Assembly: GCA_011525805.1 (NCBI GenBank)
Contig: WYBR01000109.1
Coordinates: 124,001 to 188,000 of the forward strand
Length of the DNA stretch: 64,000 nt
Origin: Vicinamibacteraceae bacterium
GTDB lineage: Bacteria; Planctomycetota; Phycisphaerae; Phycisphaerales; UBA5793
Reading direction: 5' to 3'
Part shown: positions 7,836 to 16,871 of the stretch, piece after piece
Numbering within the stretch: position 1 is the stretch's first letter
Layout: the number at the start of each line of letters is the position of its first letter
The notes under the pieces: model-generated
Databases searched by the model: none
What the model was told of the DNA's origin: nothing
Seen by the model: the letters and a program-made list of their open reading frames with translations, nothing else
Position numbers and translations under genes: made by a program

Positions 7836-9665
7836 ATGCCGGCCGTGCTGAACTGGCTTCTGCGCCTCATCATCACCAACCCGATCGCGGTGCGCCTGGT
7901 GTCCAACGGCTCGAAGCGCACGCGGCACCTCTTCATCCGTTCGGGCTACCTCGCGGCAATCACCGTCACGCTTCTGGCGGCGCTGCTGGGCCAGCAGGGT
8001 GTGTCTCTGCGGGAGATGGCGGCGGCGGGGGCGTCGGCGTTCCAGTTCGTCGCCTACCTGCAACTGGGCATGATCTGTCTGCTGGCGCCGGTCTTCATGG
8101 CCGGAGCGATCGCGCAGGAGGCCAATCCCCGCACGTGGGACATTCTGCTTACCACGCCGCTCAACTCGCTGCAGATTGTGCTGGGCAATCTCTTCGGCCG
8201 GCTGTTCTTCATCCTCGCGATGCTCGTGAGCAGCCTGCCGCTCTTCGCGGTCACTCAGTACTTCGGCGGAGTGCCGGGTCGGTCGATCTTTCTCTCCTAT
8301 GCGATCGGCGCGGCCTCGGCGCTTCTCGTCGGCGCGGTGGCGATTGCGCTGAGCGTGAGCCGCCAGGCCGGCCGGCGCGCCGTCTTTCTCTTTTACATCA
8401 CCGTGGTCGTCTACATCGGCGTCACGTGGTCGATCGACCAGGCGTTCCGCACGGGGACGGCGACGACGTGGGTCACCCCGCTCAACCCCTTCCTCGCGCA
8501 GCGCGTGCTGCTCGACAGCGAAAACTACCACTCCTGGGCACCGGCGGATCTCATCGGCCACGGCTGGCTCTTCCGCGCGTGGTTCGGCTCGCCGGTCGCG
8601 TCCTTCTGCTGGCTGTGCGGCCTGCTGAGCCTGGGGCTGATCGGGTGGTCCACCGCCTTTCTTCGCCTCATCGGCGCCCGGCAGGGCGGCGCGCCGTGGT
8701 TTCGCAATCTCATCCGCCTCGGCGCGCGGCGCGCCCGCATCTCCGGAAGCCGCGAGGTCTGGCACAACCCGATCGCCTGGCGCGAGGCCTCGGGCAAGCG
8801 CAACACGGTCGGCGCGATCGTGGCGCGCTACGGCTTTATCGCCGTCGGCCTGGTGATCGCACTCGGGGCGATCCTCCTCTACCACTTCGGCAAGATCAGC
8901 CTGCCGGCGCTGCGCCAGGCCGCTCTGACCATCATCTCCACCGAAGTCGCGATCATCACCCTCACTGCGATCAACGTCTCGGCGACGGCGATCAGCCGCG
9001 AGCGCGAGGACGGGACGCTCGACATTCTGCTCACCACGCCCATCACGCCTTCGTACTACGTGAGCGGCAAGTTGCGCGGGATCGTGAGTTTCATGGTCCC
9101 GATGATGTCGGTGCCCATCGCCACGCTGCTCATCTTCGCCATGTACGTCATGTCCGACGGGCTGGGCGTGCGCGGGGGGGTGACGCTGGGCGTGACGGCC
9201 AACACGATGACGCGCAACGTTCCCTTCATCCTTCCTGAAGGCGCGCTGCTGTTGCCCTTCACCCTCGTTCCGTTCATCGCCTTCTGCGTGATGGTCGGGC
9301 TGAGTTGGAGCCTCAAGAGCCGCGGCACGATCGGCTCGGTCATCGCGGCCGTCGGAGTGATCGTCGCGGTGGTCGGCGTGCTGAGCCTGTGCACGCTCCA
9401 GGCGGGCAAGAACGTGAGCGTTATCGGGCCGGTCTTCTCCGCCCTTTCGCCGGCGTCGGCGATCATGGCCATCGTCTATCCCGAGATCGGCATGACCGAC
9501 GCCCTCGCGGACGAGATTGCCAGCGCCCGCGTCTCGCTCGTGATCGGGTCGGTGATGGCGACCGCGGCTTACGCCGCCGTCGTCTACGCGATCCACCGCG
9601 CGATGCTCGGCCCCAACGGCCGCACCTTCGACATGACCGTGCGCCGCCTCGCGGGAACGAACTGA
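7836..9665 (+). CDS. ABC-2-type transporter permease, two fused permease units
   Basis: A 609-residue inner-membrane protein made of two ABC-2 permease-like halves. Each half has the signature region after a long amphipathic helix: EANPRTWDILLTTPLNSL in the first (about residues 95-112) and EREDGTLDILLTTPITPSYY in the second (about 388-407). About twelve hydrophobic segments are visible. ABC-2 permeases normally work as homodimers with a separate ATPase, so this fusion would form the whole membrane part. No ATP-binding subunit is encoded next to it; the downstream neighbour is a convergent arsC-like gene. The cargo is unknown. The start is supported by a -10 hexamer seven bases upstream. Confidence 0.8.
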   Translation: MPAVLNWLLRLIITNPIAVRLVSNGSKRTRHLFIRSGYLAAITVTLLAALLGQQGVSLREMAAAGASAFQFVAYLQLGMICLLAPVFMAGAIAQEANPRTWDILLTTPLNSLQIVLGNLFGRLFFILAMLVSSLPLFAVTQYFGGVPGRSIFLSYAIGAASALLVGAVAIALSVSRQAGRRAVFLFYITVVVYIGVTWSIDQAFRTGTATTWVTPLNPFLAQRVLLDSENYHSWAPADLIGHGWLFRAWFGSPVASFCWLCGLLSLGLIGWSTAFLRLIGARQGGAPWFRNLIRLGARRARISGSREVWHNPIAWREASGKRNTVGAIVARYGFIAVGLVIALGAILLYHFGKISLPALRQAALTIISTEVAIITLTAINVSATAISREREDGTLDILLTTPITPSYYVSGKLRGIVSFMVPMMSVPIATLLIFAMYVMSDGLGVRGGVTLGVTANTMTRNVPFILPEGALLLPFTLVPFIAFCVMVGLSWSLKSRGTIGSVIAAVGVIVAVVGVLSLCTLQAGKNVSVIGPVFSALSPASAIMAIVYPEIGMTDALADEIASARVSLVIGSVMATAAYAAVVYAIHRAMLGPNGRTFDMTVRRLAGTN

Positions 9666-9753
9666 TACGCCGTTCAGCCGCGACCCGGAGGTGTTGCGCA
9701 GGGGAGCGCGGCGCCCGCGAAGGGACTAGCGAATCGTAACCAGCGCGGACGCC

Positions 9754-10167
9754 TCACACCAACGCGTCAATCGCCCGCTGCACCTGCGCGCGAATCTGAT
9801 CGCGCACCTTGCGGAATTCCTCCGGCCCCATGCCGCGCGGATCGGGAATCCGCCAGTCCTCGCGCTTTCGTGCGCGGACGGCGGGGCAGGCATCGCCGCA
9901 CCCCATCGTCGCGACGAAGTCCCATTCGATGTCCGGAACCTCACCCAGCGAGAGGCTGCGATGCGTGGAAAGGTCGTAACCGATCTCGGCCATCGCCTCG
10001 ATCGCCCTTGGATTGACCGAGCCGGACGGCCGCGAGCCGGCGCTCCACGCTTCGACGGCCTCGCCGCCGAGCATCCGCGCAAACGCCTCGGCCATTTGGC
10101 TGCGGTTCGCGTTCTCGATGCAGACGAAGAGCAAGCGCTTTCGGGGGGTCCGGTCGGGGCAGGTCAT
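9754..10167 (-). CDS. ArsC-type arsenate reductase / low-molecular-weight phosphatase family protein
   Basis: A 137-residue cytoplasmic protein of the LMW phosphotyrosine phosphatase fold used by thioredoxin-coupled arsenate reductases. The CX5R loop is CIENANRSQ near the N-terminus, and the general-acid loop is PDPRGM. A further cysteine pair in MGCGDACP fits the relay cysteines of Staphylococcus aureus-type ArsC, which favours arsenate reductase over phosphatase. No arsR, arsB or acr3 lies nearby, so arsenic resistance is inferred from the protein alone. It is convergent with the permease gene and divergent from the pseudopilin gene. Confidence 0.78.
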   Translation of the reverse strand: MTCPDRTPRKRLLFVCIENANRSQMAEAFARMLGGEAVEAWSAGSRPSGSVNPRAIEAMAEIGYDLSTHRSLSLGEVPDIEWDFVATMGCGDACPAVRARKREDWRIPDPRGMGPEEFRKVRDQIRAQVQRAIDALV

Positions 10168-10300
10168 GGGATGGTTCCGGGTCTGGGGCGGTTATCCGCG
10201 CCAACAAGCGTAGCCCCGCCGCGAAAGGCTGAAGTTCCACCGCGGGCCGACCGATGGAGCATGCATCTCCCCACTCCGGGTGGACCAGCGGAGGCGGACG

Positions 10301-10783
10301 ATGCGATCCACAACCGGCCGGCGCGCCTTCACGCTCACCGAGGTGATCATCGTCGTGCTGATCATCGGGATCCTGGCGGCGATTCTCATTCCGAGTTACG
10401 CGAACGCGAGCGGGGCCGCGGCCGTCTCGGCGACGGCCGTGGACCTTCGCGAGTTTCAGCGCGCCACGGGGCTCTACGCGATCGAGGTGAAGGGCGATCT
10501 GCCGACGACCAACGAGGAGTATCGACTGGGGATCGCGCCCTATCTTGAGCCGGACGCGACGCTTCGCAAGCCGCCGATCGGCGGCGCGTTCGGATTCCAC
10601 GTGTGGGGGGCGACGGACATGGCCGCGATCGGCATCTGGGGGCCGGAGCGGGCGGACCTCGGCGCCGAGATCGACGCGCAGGTTGACGACGGCAATCTCT
10701 CCACGGGCGCGATGCGCAGCGCCGCGTCCACTGGGCTGCTCTTCGTCGTCTACGGCGACGCTTCGGCGTTCATCTGGCCGTGA
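10301..10783 (+). CDS. Type II secretion / type IV pilin-like pseudopilin
   Basis: A 160-residue protein with a class III (prepilin) N-terminus: a short basic leader, then RRAFTLTEVIIVVLIIGILAA, where the F-T-L-T-E run gives the processing site and Glu+5, followed by a long hydrophobic helix. The remainder is a small soluble domain without a recognised family. Planctomycetes encode many such single pseudopilins; it may belong to a secretion system or to a surface protein family. GGAGG (10290..10294) lies six bases before ATG 10301, which removes an extra seven residues at 10280. No pilus or secretion genes are adjacent. Confidence 0.82.
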   Translation: MRSTTGRRAFTLTEVIIVVLIIGILAAILIPSYANASGAAAVSATAVDLREFQRATGLYAIEVKGDLPTTNEEYRLGIAPYLEPDATLRKPPIGGAFGFHVWGATDMAAIGIWGPERADLGAEIDAQVDDGNLSTGAMRSAASTGLLFVVYGDASAFIWP

Positions 10784-10829
10784 CGCCGCGGGCGGAGATG
10801 GCCGGCCGCTCGCGCCGCCGAAGCGGGCG

Positions 10830-11780
10830 TCAGGCCGTCGGCCACATGAGCCAGAGATAGAGGCCATAGCCCGCCAGCAGCACCGCCCCTTCCCAGCGCT
10901 TCACGACGAAGCCGCTCCGCGCCAGCGGAAAGAGCAGCACGGCAAAGGCAAGCATCGCGCCGAGGTCGATGCGCGAGAGGTCCGGCGCCGACATCGGCGC
11001 GACCAGCCCCGCGATGCCGAGAATCCCCAGAATGTTGAAGATGTTGGAGCCGACCACGTTGCCGACCGCGATGTCGGGCTGCTTGCGGATGGCCGCGACC
11101 GTTGAGGTCGCCAGTTCCGGCAGGCTCGTGCCCGCGGCGACGATCGTCAGGCCGATGACCGTCTCGCTTACACCCAGCGATTGCGCGATGGAGACCGCTC
11201 CGGTGACGAGCGCGCGCGATCCACCGACGAGCATGAGCAGGCCGCCGACGAACAGGGCCGCATCGAGGGCGAGATGGCGATGCGCCGGCGGATTGCCCTG
11301 CGCAAACTCCTGCTCGACCTCGGGCGGGGGATGGGCGGCGCCGCTGCGGAAGGCGAAGATCGTGTACGCCGCCATGCCGACGAGGAAGATCGCGGCGTCG
11401 AAGCGCGAGACGGCCCCGTCGAGAAGCAGCGCCGCCAGGAGCATCGAGACGCCGATCATGATGGGGATGTCCAGGCGGATGAGTTGGACGTGGACGCGCA
11501 TGGGGTACACGAGCGCGGCCAGGCCGAGGATGGCGGCGACGTTGAAGATGTTGGAGCCAACGACGTTTCCGACGGCGATCCCGCCCTGGTCGTTCCAGGC
11601 GGCGATGGTGGAGACGACCAGTTCCGGCGCGCTCGTGCCCCACGCCACGATCGTCAGCCCGATGATCAGCGCCGGCACGCCCAGACGCGCCGCGATCGAC
11701 GCCGCCGCGCGCACAAACGCCTCCGCTCCGCCGAACGTGAGGACCAGTCCGACCGCCAGCCACCCCATTGCCGCGAGCAT
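10830..11780 (-). CDS. CaCA-family calcium/sodium antiporter (YrbG-like)
   Basis: A 316-residue inner-membrane cation exchanger with ten or eleven hydrophobic segments in two inverted halves. Each half carries the alpha-repeat signature: TIVAWGTSAPELVVS with GNVVGSNIFN in the first, and TIVAAGTSLPELATS with GNVVGSNIFN in the second. These repeats coordinate Ca2+ and Na+ in the family. An acidic loop (PPPEVEQEFAQ) separates the halves. A GGAG lies about six bases before the ATG, and a TATGAT hexamer on the same strand (11826..11831) would give a leader of roughly 40 bases. It is divergent from proS. Confidence 0.9.
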   Translation of the reverse strand: MLAAMGWLAVGLVLTFGGAEAFVRAAASIAARLGVPALIIGLTIVAWGTSAPELVVSTIAAWNDQGGIAVGNVVGSNIFNVAAILGLAALVYPMRVHVQLIRLDIPIMIGVSMLLAALLLDGAVSRFDAAIFLVGMAAYTIFAFRSGAAHPPPEVEQEFAQGNPPAHRHLALDAALFVGGLLMLVGGSRALVTGAVSIAQSLGVSETVIGLTIVAAGTSLPELATSTVAAIRKQPDIAVGNVVGSNIFNILGILGIAGLVAPMSAPDLSRIDLGAMLAFAVLLFPLARSGFVVKRWEGAVLLAGYGLYLWLMWPTA

Positions 11781-11825
11781 CGTGTCTCCGCTTGCCTGAG
11801 CGCGTCGCTTCCCGTGCGCGGTACG

Positions 11826-11831
11826 ATCATA
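11826..11831 (-). promoter_or_regulatory. -10 hexamer of the antiporter gene
   Basis: TATGAT on the minus strand lies 45 bases from the antiporter ATG, which has its own Shine-Dalgarno. TACGAT on the plus strand overlaps it (11822..11827), so the assignment of strand is not certain. Confidence 0.35.
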
Positions 11832-11889
11832 GCGGATGCCGCGGGACAGACCTGTCTCGCGCTCGAGGACGGAGGACAGGCAAAACGCC

Positions 11890-11895
11890 TACGAT
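11890..11895 (+). promoter_or_regulatory. -10 hexamer of a leaderless promoter (proS)
   Basis: TACGAT ends seven bases (GGGGGCT) before ATG 11903. An alternative ATG at 11894 lies inside the hexamer, so this element helps to fix the start of proS. Confidence 0.55.
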
Positions 11896-11902
11896 GGGGG
11901 CT

Positions 11903-13693
11903 ATGAAGTGGTCCCAGACGCTCATTCCGACGTCCCGGCAGGTGCCCGCTGAGGCGGTTGTCCCCTCGCACCAGTTGATGCTCCGCGCCGGGCTGATCCG
12001 CTCGATCGGCGCTGGCCTCTATGACTACCTGCCCCTGGGCCTTCGCGTCCTCCAGCGCGTGATGAACATTGTGCGCGAGGAGATGAACAGCGCCGGCGCG
12101 AGCGAACTGCTCCTGCCCGCCCTCATCCCCATGGAGTTCTACGCGCAGACGAAGCGCGACATCGACTACGGCGACAACCTCTTCAAGTTGACCGACCGCC
12201 ACGGCCGCTCCAGCGCGCTGGGCCCGACGCACGAGGAAGTCATCACCGAACTCATGAAGGCGTACGTGACCTCGTACCGCCAGTTGCCGCTCAACCTCTA
12301 CCAGATCCAGACGAAGTACCGCGACGAGTTCCGGCCGCGCTTCGGCGTGCTGCGCTGCCGCGAGTTCCTCATGAAGGACGCCTACTCCTTCCACGTCGAG
12401 GTCGAGGGGCCGGGCGGGCTCAACGGGACGTACGACCGGATGTACGCTGCCTATTGCCGCATCTTCGATCGCTGCGGGCTGAACTACTCAATCGTCGAGG
12501 CGGAGAGCGGCCCGATCGGCGGCAGCGCCAGCCACGAGTTCATGTGCAACTCGCCGGTGGGTGAGGACACGATCCTCAAGAGCGACAAGGGCAACTACGC
12601 GGCGAATGTTGAGAAGTGCGCCATCGGCGATCGGCCGCACGATCTCAGCGGCCCGCCGACGGGCGAATTGACGAAGGTGCATACGCCGAATCTGCCGGGC
12701 ATCGAGGGGGTGTCGGACTTTCTCAAGGTCAAGCCGAATCGGATGCTCAAGACGATCGTCTGGCCATGGATGGCCGAAACGAGCCGCGCCCGTGAGGAAG
12801 CGGGCTCAGCGCCCGATGCGGGCTGGGTTATTGCCGTCGTCTGCGGGCACCACGATGTGAACGAAGGCAAGGTGCGCGACATTCTGCGCCAGCGGATCGA
12901 TCGATCGCTCACGCTCCAGCGCGAGGACAGTGAGGCGGCGGCGCGCGCCGCGGGCTTCGCGATCGGCTACGTCTCGCCCGCCGCAGCGGTCGGCAAGTCC
13001 GACTGCATCCTCATCGCCGACCCCGACGCCGCCCAGGGAGGCTTCTGGGCCACCGGCGCCGATGAGATGGATCATCACGTCAAACACTTCAACTGGAAGC
13101 GCGATGTGCTCGACAGGGGCGTGCAGGTCCACGTCGCCGACATCCGCAATGCGATGGACGGCGACCCGTCGCCACTCAACGACGGCGGCATCCTTTGCGC
13201 CAGCAAGGGCATCGAGGTCGGCCACGTCTTCAAACTCGGCGCGAAATACTCCGACGCCATGGGCTTCGCCGTCCTCGACGAGAAGCAGCAGAAGAGATCG
13301 GTGATCATGGGCTGCTACGGAATCGGCATCGGCCGCATCATCGCCTCGGCCATCGAGATGAACCACGATGAGAACGGCATCGTCTGGCCCGCGTCGATCG
13401 CCCCCTTTGACGCGCTCATCACGCCGATCAAGTATGAAGGTGAAGCGCGCGAAGTCACCGACCGCCTTGAAGCGCAACTCACCGCCGCCGGCCTCGACGT
13501 CCTCGTCGATGACCGCGACGAGCGGCCGGGCCCGAAGTTCAAAGACGCCGACCTCATCGGCATCCCCATCCGCCTCACCATCGGCGACAAGGCCCTGGCG
13601 CAGGGATGCGTCGAGATGGTGAAGCGCGACGGCTCGCTGGGCAAGGGCGAGATGGTGAAGATCGAAGAGGTCGTCGCGCGCTGCACGCGTTAG
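11903..13693 (+). CDS. proS: Prolyl-tRNA synthetase (bacterial type with INS editing domain)
   Basis: A 596-residue class II aminoacyl-tRNA synthetase that attaches proline to tRNA-Pro. Motif 1 is in RAGLIRSIGAGLYDYLPLG, motif 2 in KYRDEFRPRFGVLRCREFLMKDAYSF and motif 3 in GCYGIGIGRIIAS. About 200 residues between motifs 2 and 3 form the INS domain that deacylates Ala-tRNA-Pro, placing the enzyme in the long bacterial class. The C-terminal anticodon-binding domain contains DDRDERPGPKFKDADLIG. The N-terminus MKWSQTLIPT is the usual one. A hairpin lies about 100 bases downstream (13797..13816). Confidence 0.96.
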   Translation: MKWSQTLIPTSRQVPAEAVVPSHQLMLRAGLIRSIGAGLYDYLPLGLRVLQRVMNIVREEMNSAGASELLLPALIPMEFYAQTKRDIDYGDNLFKLTDRHGRSSALGPTHEEVITELMKAYVTSYRQLPLNLYQIQTKYRDEFRPRFGVLRCREFLMKDAYSFHVEVEGPGGLNGTYDRMYAAYCRIFDRCGLNYSIVEAESGPIGGSASHEFMCNSPVGEDTILKSDKGNYAANVEKCAIGDRPHDLSGPPTGELTKVHTPNLPGIEGVSDFLKVKPNRMLKTIVWPWMAETSRAREEAGSAPDAGWVIAVVCGHHDVNEGKVRDILRQRIDRSLTLQREDSEAAARAAGFAIGYVSPAAAVGKSDCILIADPDAAQGGFWATGADEMDHHVKHFNWKRDVLDRGVQVHVADIRNAMDGDPSPLNDGGILCASKGIEVGHVFKLGAKYSDAMGFAVLDEKQQKRSVIMGCYGIGIGRIIASAIEMNHDENGIVWPASIAPFDALITPIKYEGEAREVTDRLEAQLTAAGLDVLVDDRDERPGPKFKDADLIGIPIRLTIGDKALAQGCVEMVKRDGSLGKGEMVKIEEVVARCTR

Positions 13694-13796
13694 CGAGTGG
13701 CGCACACTCATTCGCGCGCTGCCCGCAATAGCCTGGCGGCGCAAGCCGCAGGTCGCACCGCGCACGACGACAGCGCCGCATTCGCATACGTCGAAA

Positions 13797-13816
13797 CCCT
13801 CGGCTTCCGCCGAGGG
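13797..13816. other. Hairpin downstream of proS
   Basis: CCCTCGGC-TTCC-GCCGAGGG is a perfect 8-bp stem. GCAATAGCC (13725..13733) and GGCTATTGC (13815..13823) form a wider 9-bp inverted repeat around it. No T-tract follows, so it is not a classical intrinsic terminator. Confidence 0.45.
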
Positions 13817-13870
13817 CTATTGCTGCAGAGCCATCCTTGATTGCGCCGAAGAGACTGTGGAGGAATCGCC

Positions 13871-14788
13871 ATGACCGACATCACCGACCTGCTGTCCGCC
13901 TGGCGCGAGCGTACCGACCGTGTCGAGCGCCTGGGCCAACTCTTTGTCATCGGCTGCGGCAAGTCGGGGACGACCTGGCTGCGCTACATGCTGAGCGGCC
14001 ACCCGCAGATCGTCGTCGAAGGGGAGGGGAGTTTCGCGTGGCGCCTCCTGCCACACTTCTTCCAGGCGATCGAAGCCTTCAACAAGCATCAGCAGAAGGG
14101 CCAGCCGCCGGTGACGCACTTCGCGGCCGACGATGCGCTGGTCATGGCCCGCCGACTGATCGACACGCAGTTCGCCCGCTACGTCGAGCACGCGCGGCAG
14201 TCGGGGCGCGACATCAGCAACCTGCGCTGGGTCGGCGACAAGACGCCCCAGCACACGATCGCGATTCCCCTGCTCAGCACGCTCTATCCGGAGAGCCGGT
14301 TTGTTCACATCATGCGCGATCCGCGCGATGTGGCGGTGAGCGGGTGGTTCCACGACGGCAAGGGCTCCGGCCGCACGTTTGAGCAGTTCATCCATCACTA
14401 CATGAACGAGGTCTGGCCGCTTCAGGTCGGCTCGGCGCGGCGCGACGGCCCGACGCTGGGCGCGAAGCGCTACTTCGAGTTGCGCTACGAGGATCTGCTC
14501 GAGGCTGAAGCGGCGATCGTGGCGCGAATCCTCGAGTTCCTCGAAGTCGACGCCTCGCCCGCCGCCGTGGAGCAGTGTCGCGCCGCCGGCTCCTTCAAGC
14601 GCCTCTCCGGCGGGCGGGAGCGCGGCGACGAGGATGCGACGAACTTCTACCGAAAGGGCGTCGCGGGCGACTGGCGCCGCCACATCCCGATTGACCTCGC
14701 CCAGCAGTGCTGCGACCGGATCGCGGGCTTGATGCGCGATGCAGGGTACGACCCGGATTGCGCCGAAGTCGCGGCCGCTGCGTCATGA
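13871..14788 (+). CDS. Sulfotransferase family protein
   Basis: A 305-residue cytosolic-type sulfotransferase that would transfer sulfate from PAPS to a hydroxyl or amine acceptor. The 5'-phosphosulfate loop is GCGKSGTTWLRYML near residue 30, and the 3'-phosphate-binding segment is RFVHIMRDPRDVAVSGW. The C-terminal FYRKGVAGDWRRH matches the conserved KG..GDW motif that contacts PAPS. GGAGG (13859..13863) lies seven bases before ATG 13871. The acceptor is unknown. Planctomycetes carry many sulfotransferases and sulfatases for polysaccharides, but no such genes are adjacent here. Confidence 0.88.
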   Translation: MTDITDLLSAWRERTDRVERLGQLFVIGCGKSGTTWLRYMLSGHPQIVVEGEGSFAWRLLPHFFQAIEAFNKHQQKGQPPVTHFAADDALVMARRLIDTQFARYVEHARQSGRDISNLRWVGDKTPQHTIAIPLLSTLYPESRFVHIMRDPRDVAVSGWFHDGKGSGRTFEQFIHHYMNEVWPLQVGSARRDGPTLGAKRYFELRYEDLLEAEAAIVARILEFLEVDASPAAVEQCRAAGSFKRLSGGRERGDEDATNFYRKGVAGDWRRHIPIDLAQQCCDRIAGLMRDAGYDPDCAEVAAAAS

Positions 14789-14821
14789 GCGAATCGGGGA
14801 AACGATCCTGATCGCGCGGAG

Positions 14822-14850
14822 TTGACATCGCCGCGCGCGGGCGGTTTGAT
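14822..14850 (+). promoter_or_regulatory. Sigma70-type promoter of nrfHA
   Basis: TTGACA (14822..14827) and TTTGAT (14845..14850) are exactly 17 bases apart, with the expected start about 38 bases before ATG 14895. I see no clear FNR or NarL site. Confidence 0.6.
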
Positions 14851-14894
14851 GAGTTGTCGAGGTTGGTTTGCACGGGACGGGTGGAACACGCAGC

Positions 14895-15398
14895 ATGTCG
14901 GCCACGATGAACAGCCGGATTCGCGCCTTTCTCGCCGGCAGCGGGGCGGCGCTGATGCTGTCGTGGATGCTCGGTGTGCTCATCGGCCTGGGCGGATACA
15001 CCTTCTCCTACGCCGAGGGAACGTCCTACCTCTCCGACGATCCGAAAGCCTGCGTCAACTGCCACATCATGCGCGACTACTACGACGGCTGGCAGAAGGC
15101 CAGCCACCACGCCCACGCCACGTGCAACGACTGCCACCTGCCGCATGACTCGTTCATCGGCAAGTACCTGACGAAGGCGGAGAGCGGCTATCTGCACTCC
15201 AAGGGCTTCACCCTCCAGGACTTCCATGAGCCGATCCGCATGCGCGACAAGAGCAGCCGCGTCCTGAACAACAACTGTCTGCACTGCCACAATGATTTCG
15301 TGAGTCATCTGACCATTCACGCCGCCGATCCGCGCGATACCGATCCACGGATGTGCGTGCGCTGCCACGAGGGCGTCGGGCACGGTCCGGCGCGTTGA
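14895..15398 (+). CDS. nrfH: Cytochrome c nitrite reductase small subunit NrfH (tetraheme quinol dehydrogenase)
   Basis: A 167-residue membrane-anchored tetraheme cytochrome c of the NapC/NirT/NrfH family, which takes electrons from menaquinol and passes them to NrfA. One N-terminal transmembrane helix spans about residues 10-36. Four CxxCH sites bind haem covalently: CVNCH 53-57, CNDCH 77-81, CLHCH 128-132 and CVRCH 154-158. It acts on the periplasmic side. An alternative ATG lies four codons in (14907). The Shine-Dalgarno of nrfA overlaps the nrfH stop codon, so the two are translated together. No Ccm cytochrome maturation genes are in the window. Confidence 0.93.
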   Translation: MSATMNSRIRAFLAGSGAALMLSWMLGVLIGLGGYTFSYAEGTSYLSDDPKACVNCHIMRDYYDGWQKASHHAHATCNDCHLPHDSFIGKYLTKAESGYLHSKGFTLQDFHEPIRMRDKSSRVLNNNCLHCHNDFVSHLTIHAADPRDTDPRMCVRCHEGVGHGPAR

Positions 15399-15410
15399 GG
15401 AGGAATCACC

Positions 15411-16871
15411 GTGAACCCGACCCAGCCCAGGCGTCCCCATGCCGCGTTCCGTTGGACCGTCTATGTCACGACGGTGGTGATTGTCGCGGTCTCGACGGCG
15501 CTGGTCATGTCGCTCTTTCAGAACATCGCGCAGCGCAAGCGCGAGGCGGAGCAGGTGGTCTTCTCGCTGGTGGACATCACCGAGGCGACGGTGGACCCGG
15601 CGCTGTGGGGCAAGAACTTCCCGCGCCAGTACGACAGTTACATGCGCACCGTCGACGTCGAGCGCACGACGCACGGCGGGAGCGAGGCGTTCCAGAAACT
15701 CGACGAGGAGCCGGTCTGGCGCACCATCTTCGCCGGCTACGGCTTTGCGCTCGATTACCGCGAGGAGCGCGGCCACGCCTACATGCTCACCGACCAGCGC
15801 GAGACGCAGCGCGTCACGATGCTCAAGCAGCCCGGCGCCTGCCTCCACTGTCACGCCTCGGTCGTCGCCGCCTACCGCGAGGCGGGCCTCGAGAAGGGGG
15901 CGGGAGGAAGCCTCACCGACCCGCTGCTCTCCGAGACGGGGCTGGCGCAACTGCGCCAGGGATTCGAGGCGATGTGCGCCATGCCCTACGAGGAGGCGAC
16001 CCAGCGCGTCGATCATCCCGTGACGTGTCTGGATTGCCACGATCCGGAGACGAACCAGTTGCGCATCACGCGACCGGCGTTCATGGCCGGAATCGCGCGA
16101 CTCGCCGAGTCCGACGATCCCGTGCCGCATCTGCCCAGCGTCGAGCGATGGCGCCGCGGCGACCGGGCGGCGGAGTACGACCCCAACGCGCTGGCGACGC
16201 GGCAGGAGATGCGCTCGCTCACCTGCGCTCAGTGCCACGTCGAGTACTACTTCAAGGGCGAGGGGAAACTGCTGACCTACCCCTGGCACAACGGCCTCAA
16301 GGCGGAGCACCTCGAGAAGTACTACGACGACGTGGGATTCTCCGACTGGACGCACAAGGAGAGCGGGGCGAAGGTCCTCAAGGCGCAGCATCCCGAGTTC
16401 GAGTTGTGGAGCCAGGGCATCCACGCCCGCAGCGGCGTCTCCTGCGCCGACTGCCACATGCCCTACAAGCGCGAGGGGGCGATCAAGGTGAGCGACCACC
16501 ACATCCGCAGCCCGCTGCTCAACATCGCCCGCGCCTGCCAGACGTGCCACCGCTACCCGGAGGAAGAAATCCTCGCGCGGGCCGAGGGGATTCAGAACCG
16601 CAATCGGGCGCTGCTGACGCGCGCGTCGGACGCGGTGGTCGATCTGATCACGGCCATCCACGGAGCAAAGGAGGCGGGCGCTTCGGATGAGCAACTCGCC
16701 GAGGCGCGGGCACTCCAGCGCAAGGCGCAGTGGCGGCTGGACTTCGTCGCCGCGGAGAACTCGATGGGGTTCCACGCGGGGCAGGAAGCGGCGCGTCTGC
16801 TCGGAGAGGCGATCGACTACGCCCGGCAGGGCGAGGTTGAAATCGCTCGGCCGCGCGCCGGCGCACCCTGA
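15411..16871 (+). CDS. nrfA: Ammonia-forming cytochrome c nitrite reductase NrfA (five CxxCH haems)
   Basis: A 486-residue periplasmic pentahaem cytochrome c that reduces nitrite to ammonium with six electrons (DNRA). An N-terminal hydrophobic segment (about residues 15-35) is a signal or anchor. Five haem sites are visible: CLHCH 144-148, CLDCH 206-210, CAQCH 272-276 (followed by VEYYF), CADCH 345-349 and CQTCH 376-380. The conserved KAQHPEFELW and ITRPAF segments are present. The first site is CxxCH, not the CxxCK of Escherichia coli NrfA, where lysine ligates the catalytic haem. GTG 15411 has GAGGAGG seven bases upstream and lies 12 bases after nrfH. Confidence 0.93.
   Translation: MNPTQPRRPHAAFRWTVYVTTVVIVAVSTALVMSLFQNIAQRKREAEQVVFSLVDITEATVDPALWGKNFPRQYDSYMRTVDVERTTHGGSEAFQKLDEEPVWRTIFAGYGFALDYREERGHAYMLTDQRETQRVTMLKQPGACLHCHASVVAAYREAGLEKGAGGSLTDPLLSETGLAQLRQGFEAMCAMPYEEATQRVDHPVTCLDCHDPETNQLRITRPAFMAGIARLAESDDPVPHLPSVERWRRGDRAAEYDPNALATRQEMRSLTCAQCHVEYYFKGEGKLLTYPWHNGLKAEHLEKYYDDVGFSDWTHKESGAKVLKAQHPEFELWSQGIHARSGVSCADCHMPYKREGAIKVSDHHIRSPLLNIARACQTCHRYPEEEILARAEGIQNRNRALLTRASDAVVDLITAIHGAKEAGASDEQLAEARALQRKAQWRLDFVAAENSMGFHAGQEAARLLGEAIDYARQGEVEIARPRAGAP

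Noticed and set aside
6750-9596. A minus-strand open frame of 948 codons opposite porB and the permease
   Set aside because: Composition is His/Arg/Asp-rich without hydrophobic cores, as expected of a shadow frame.
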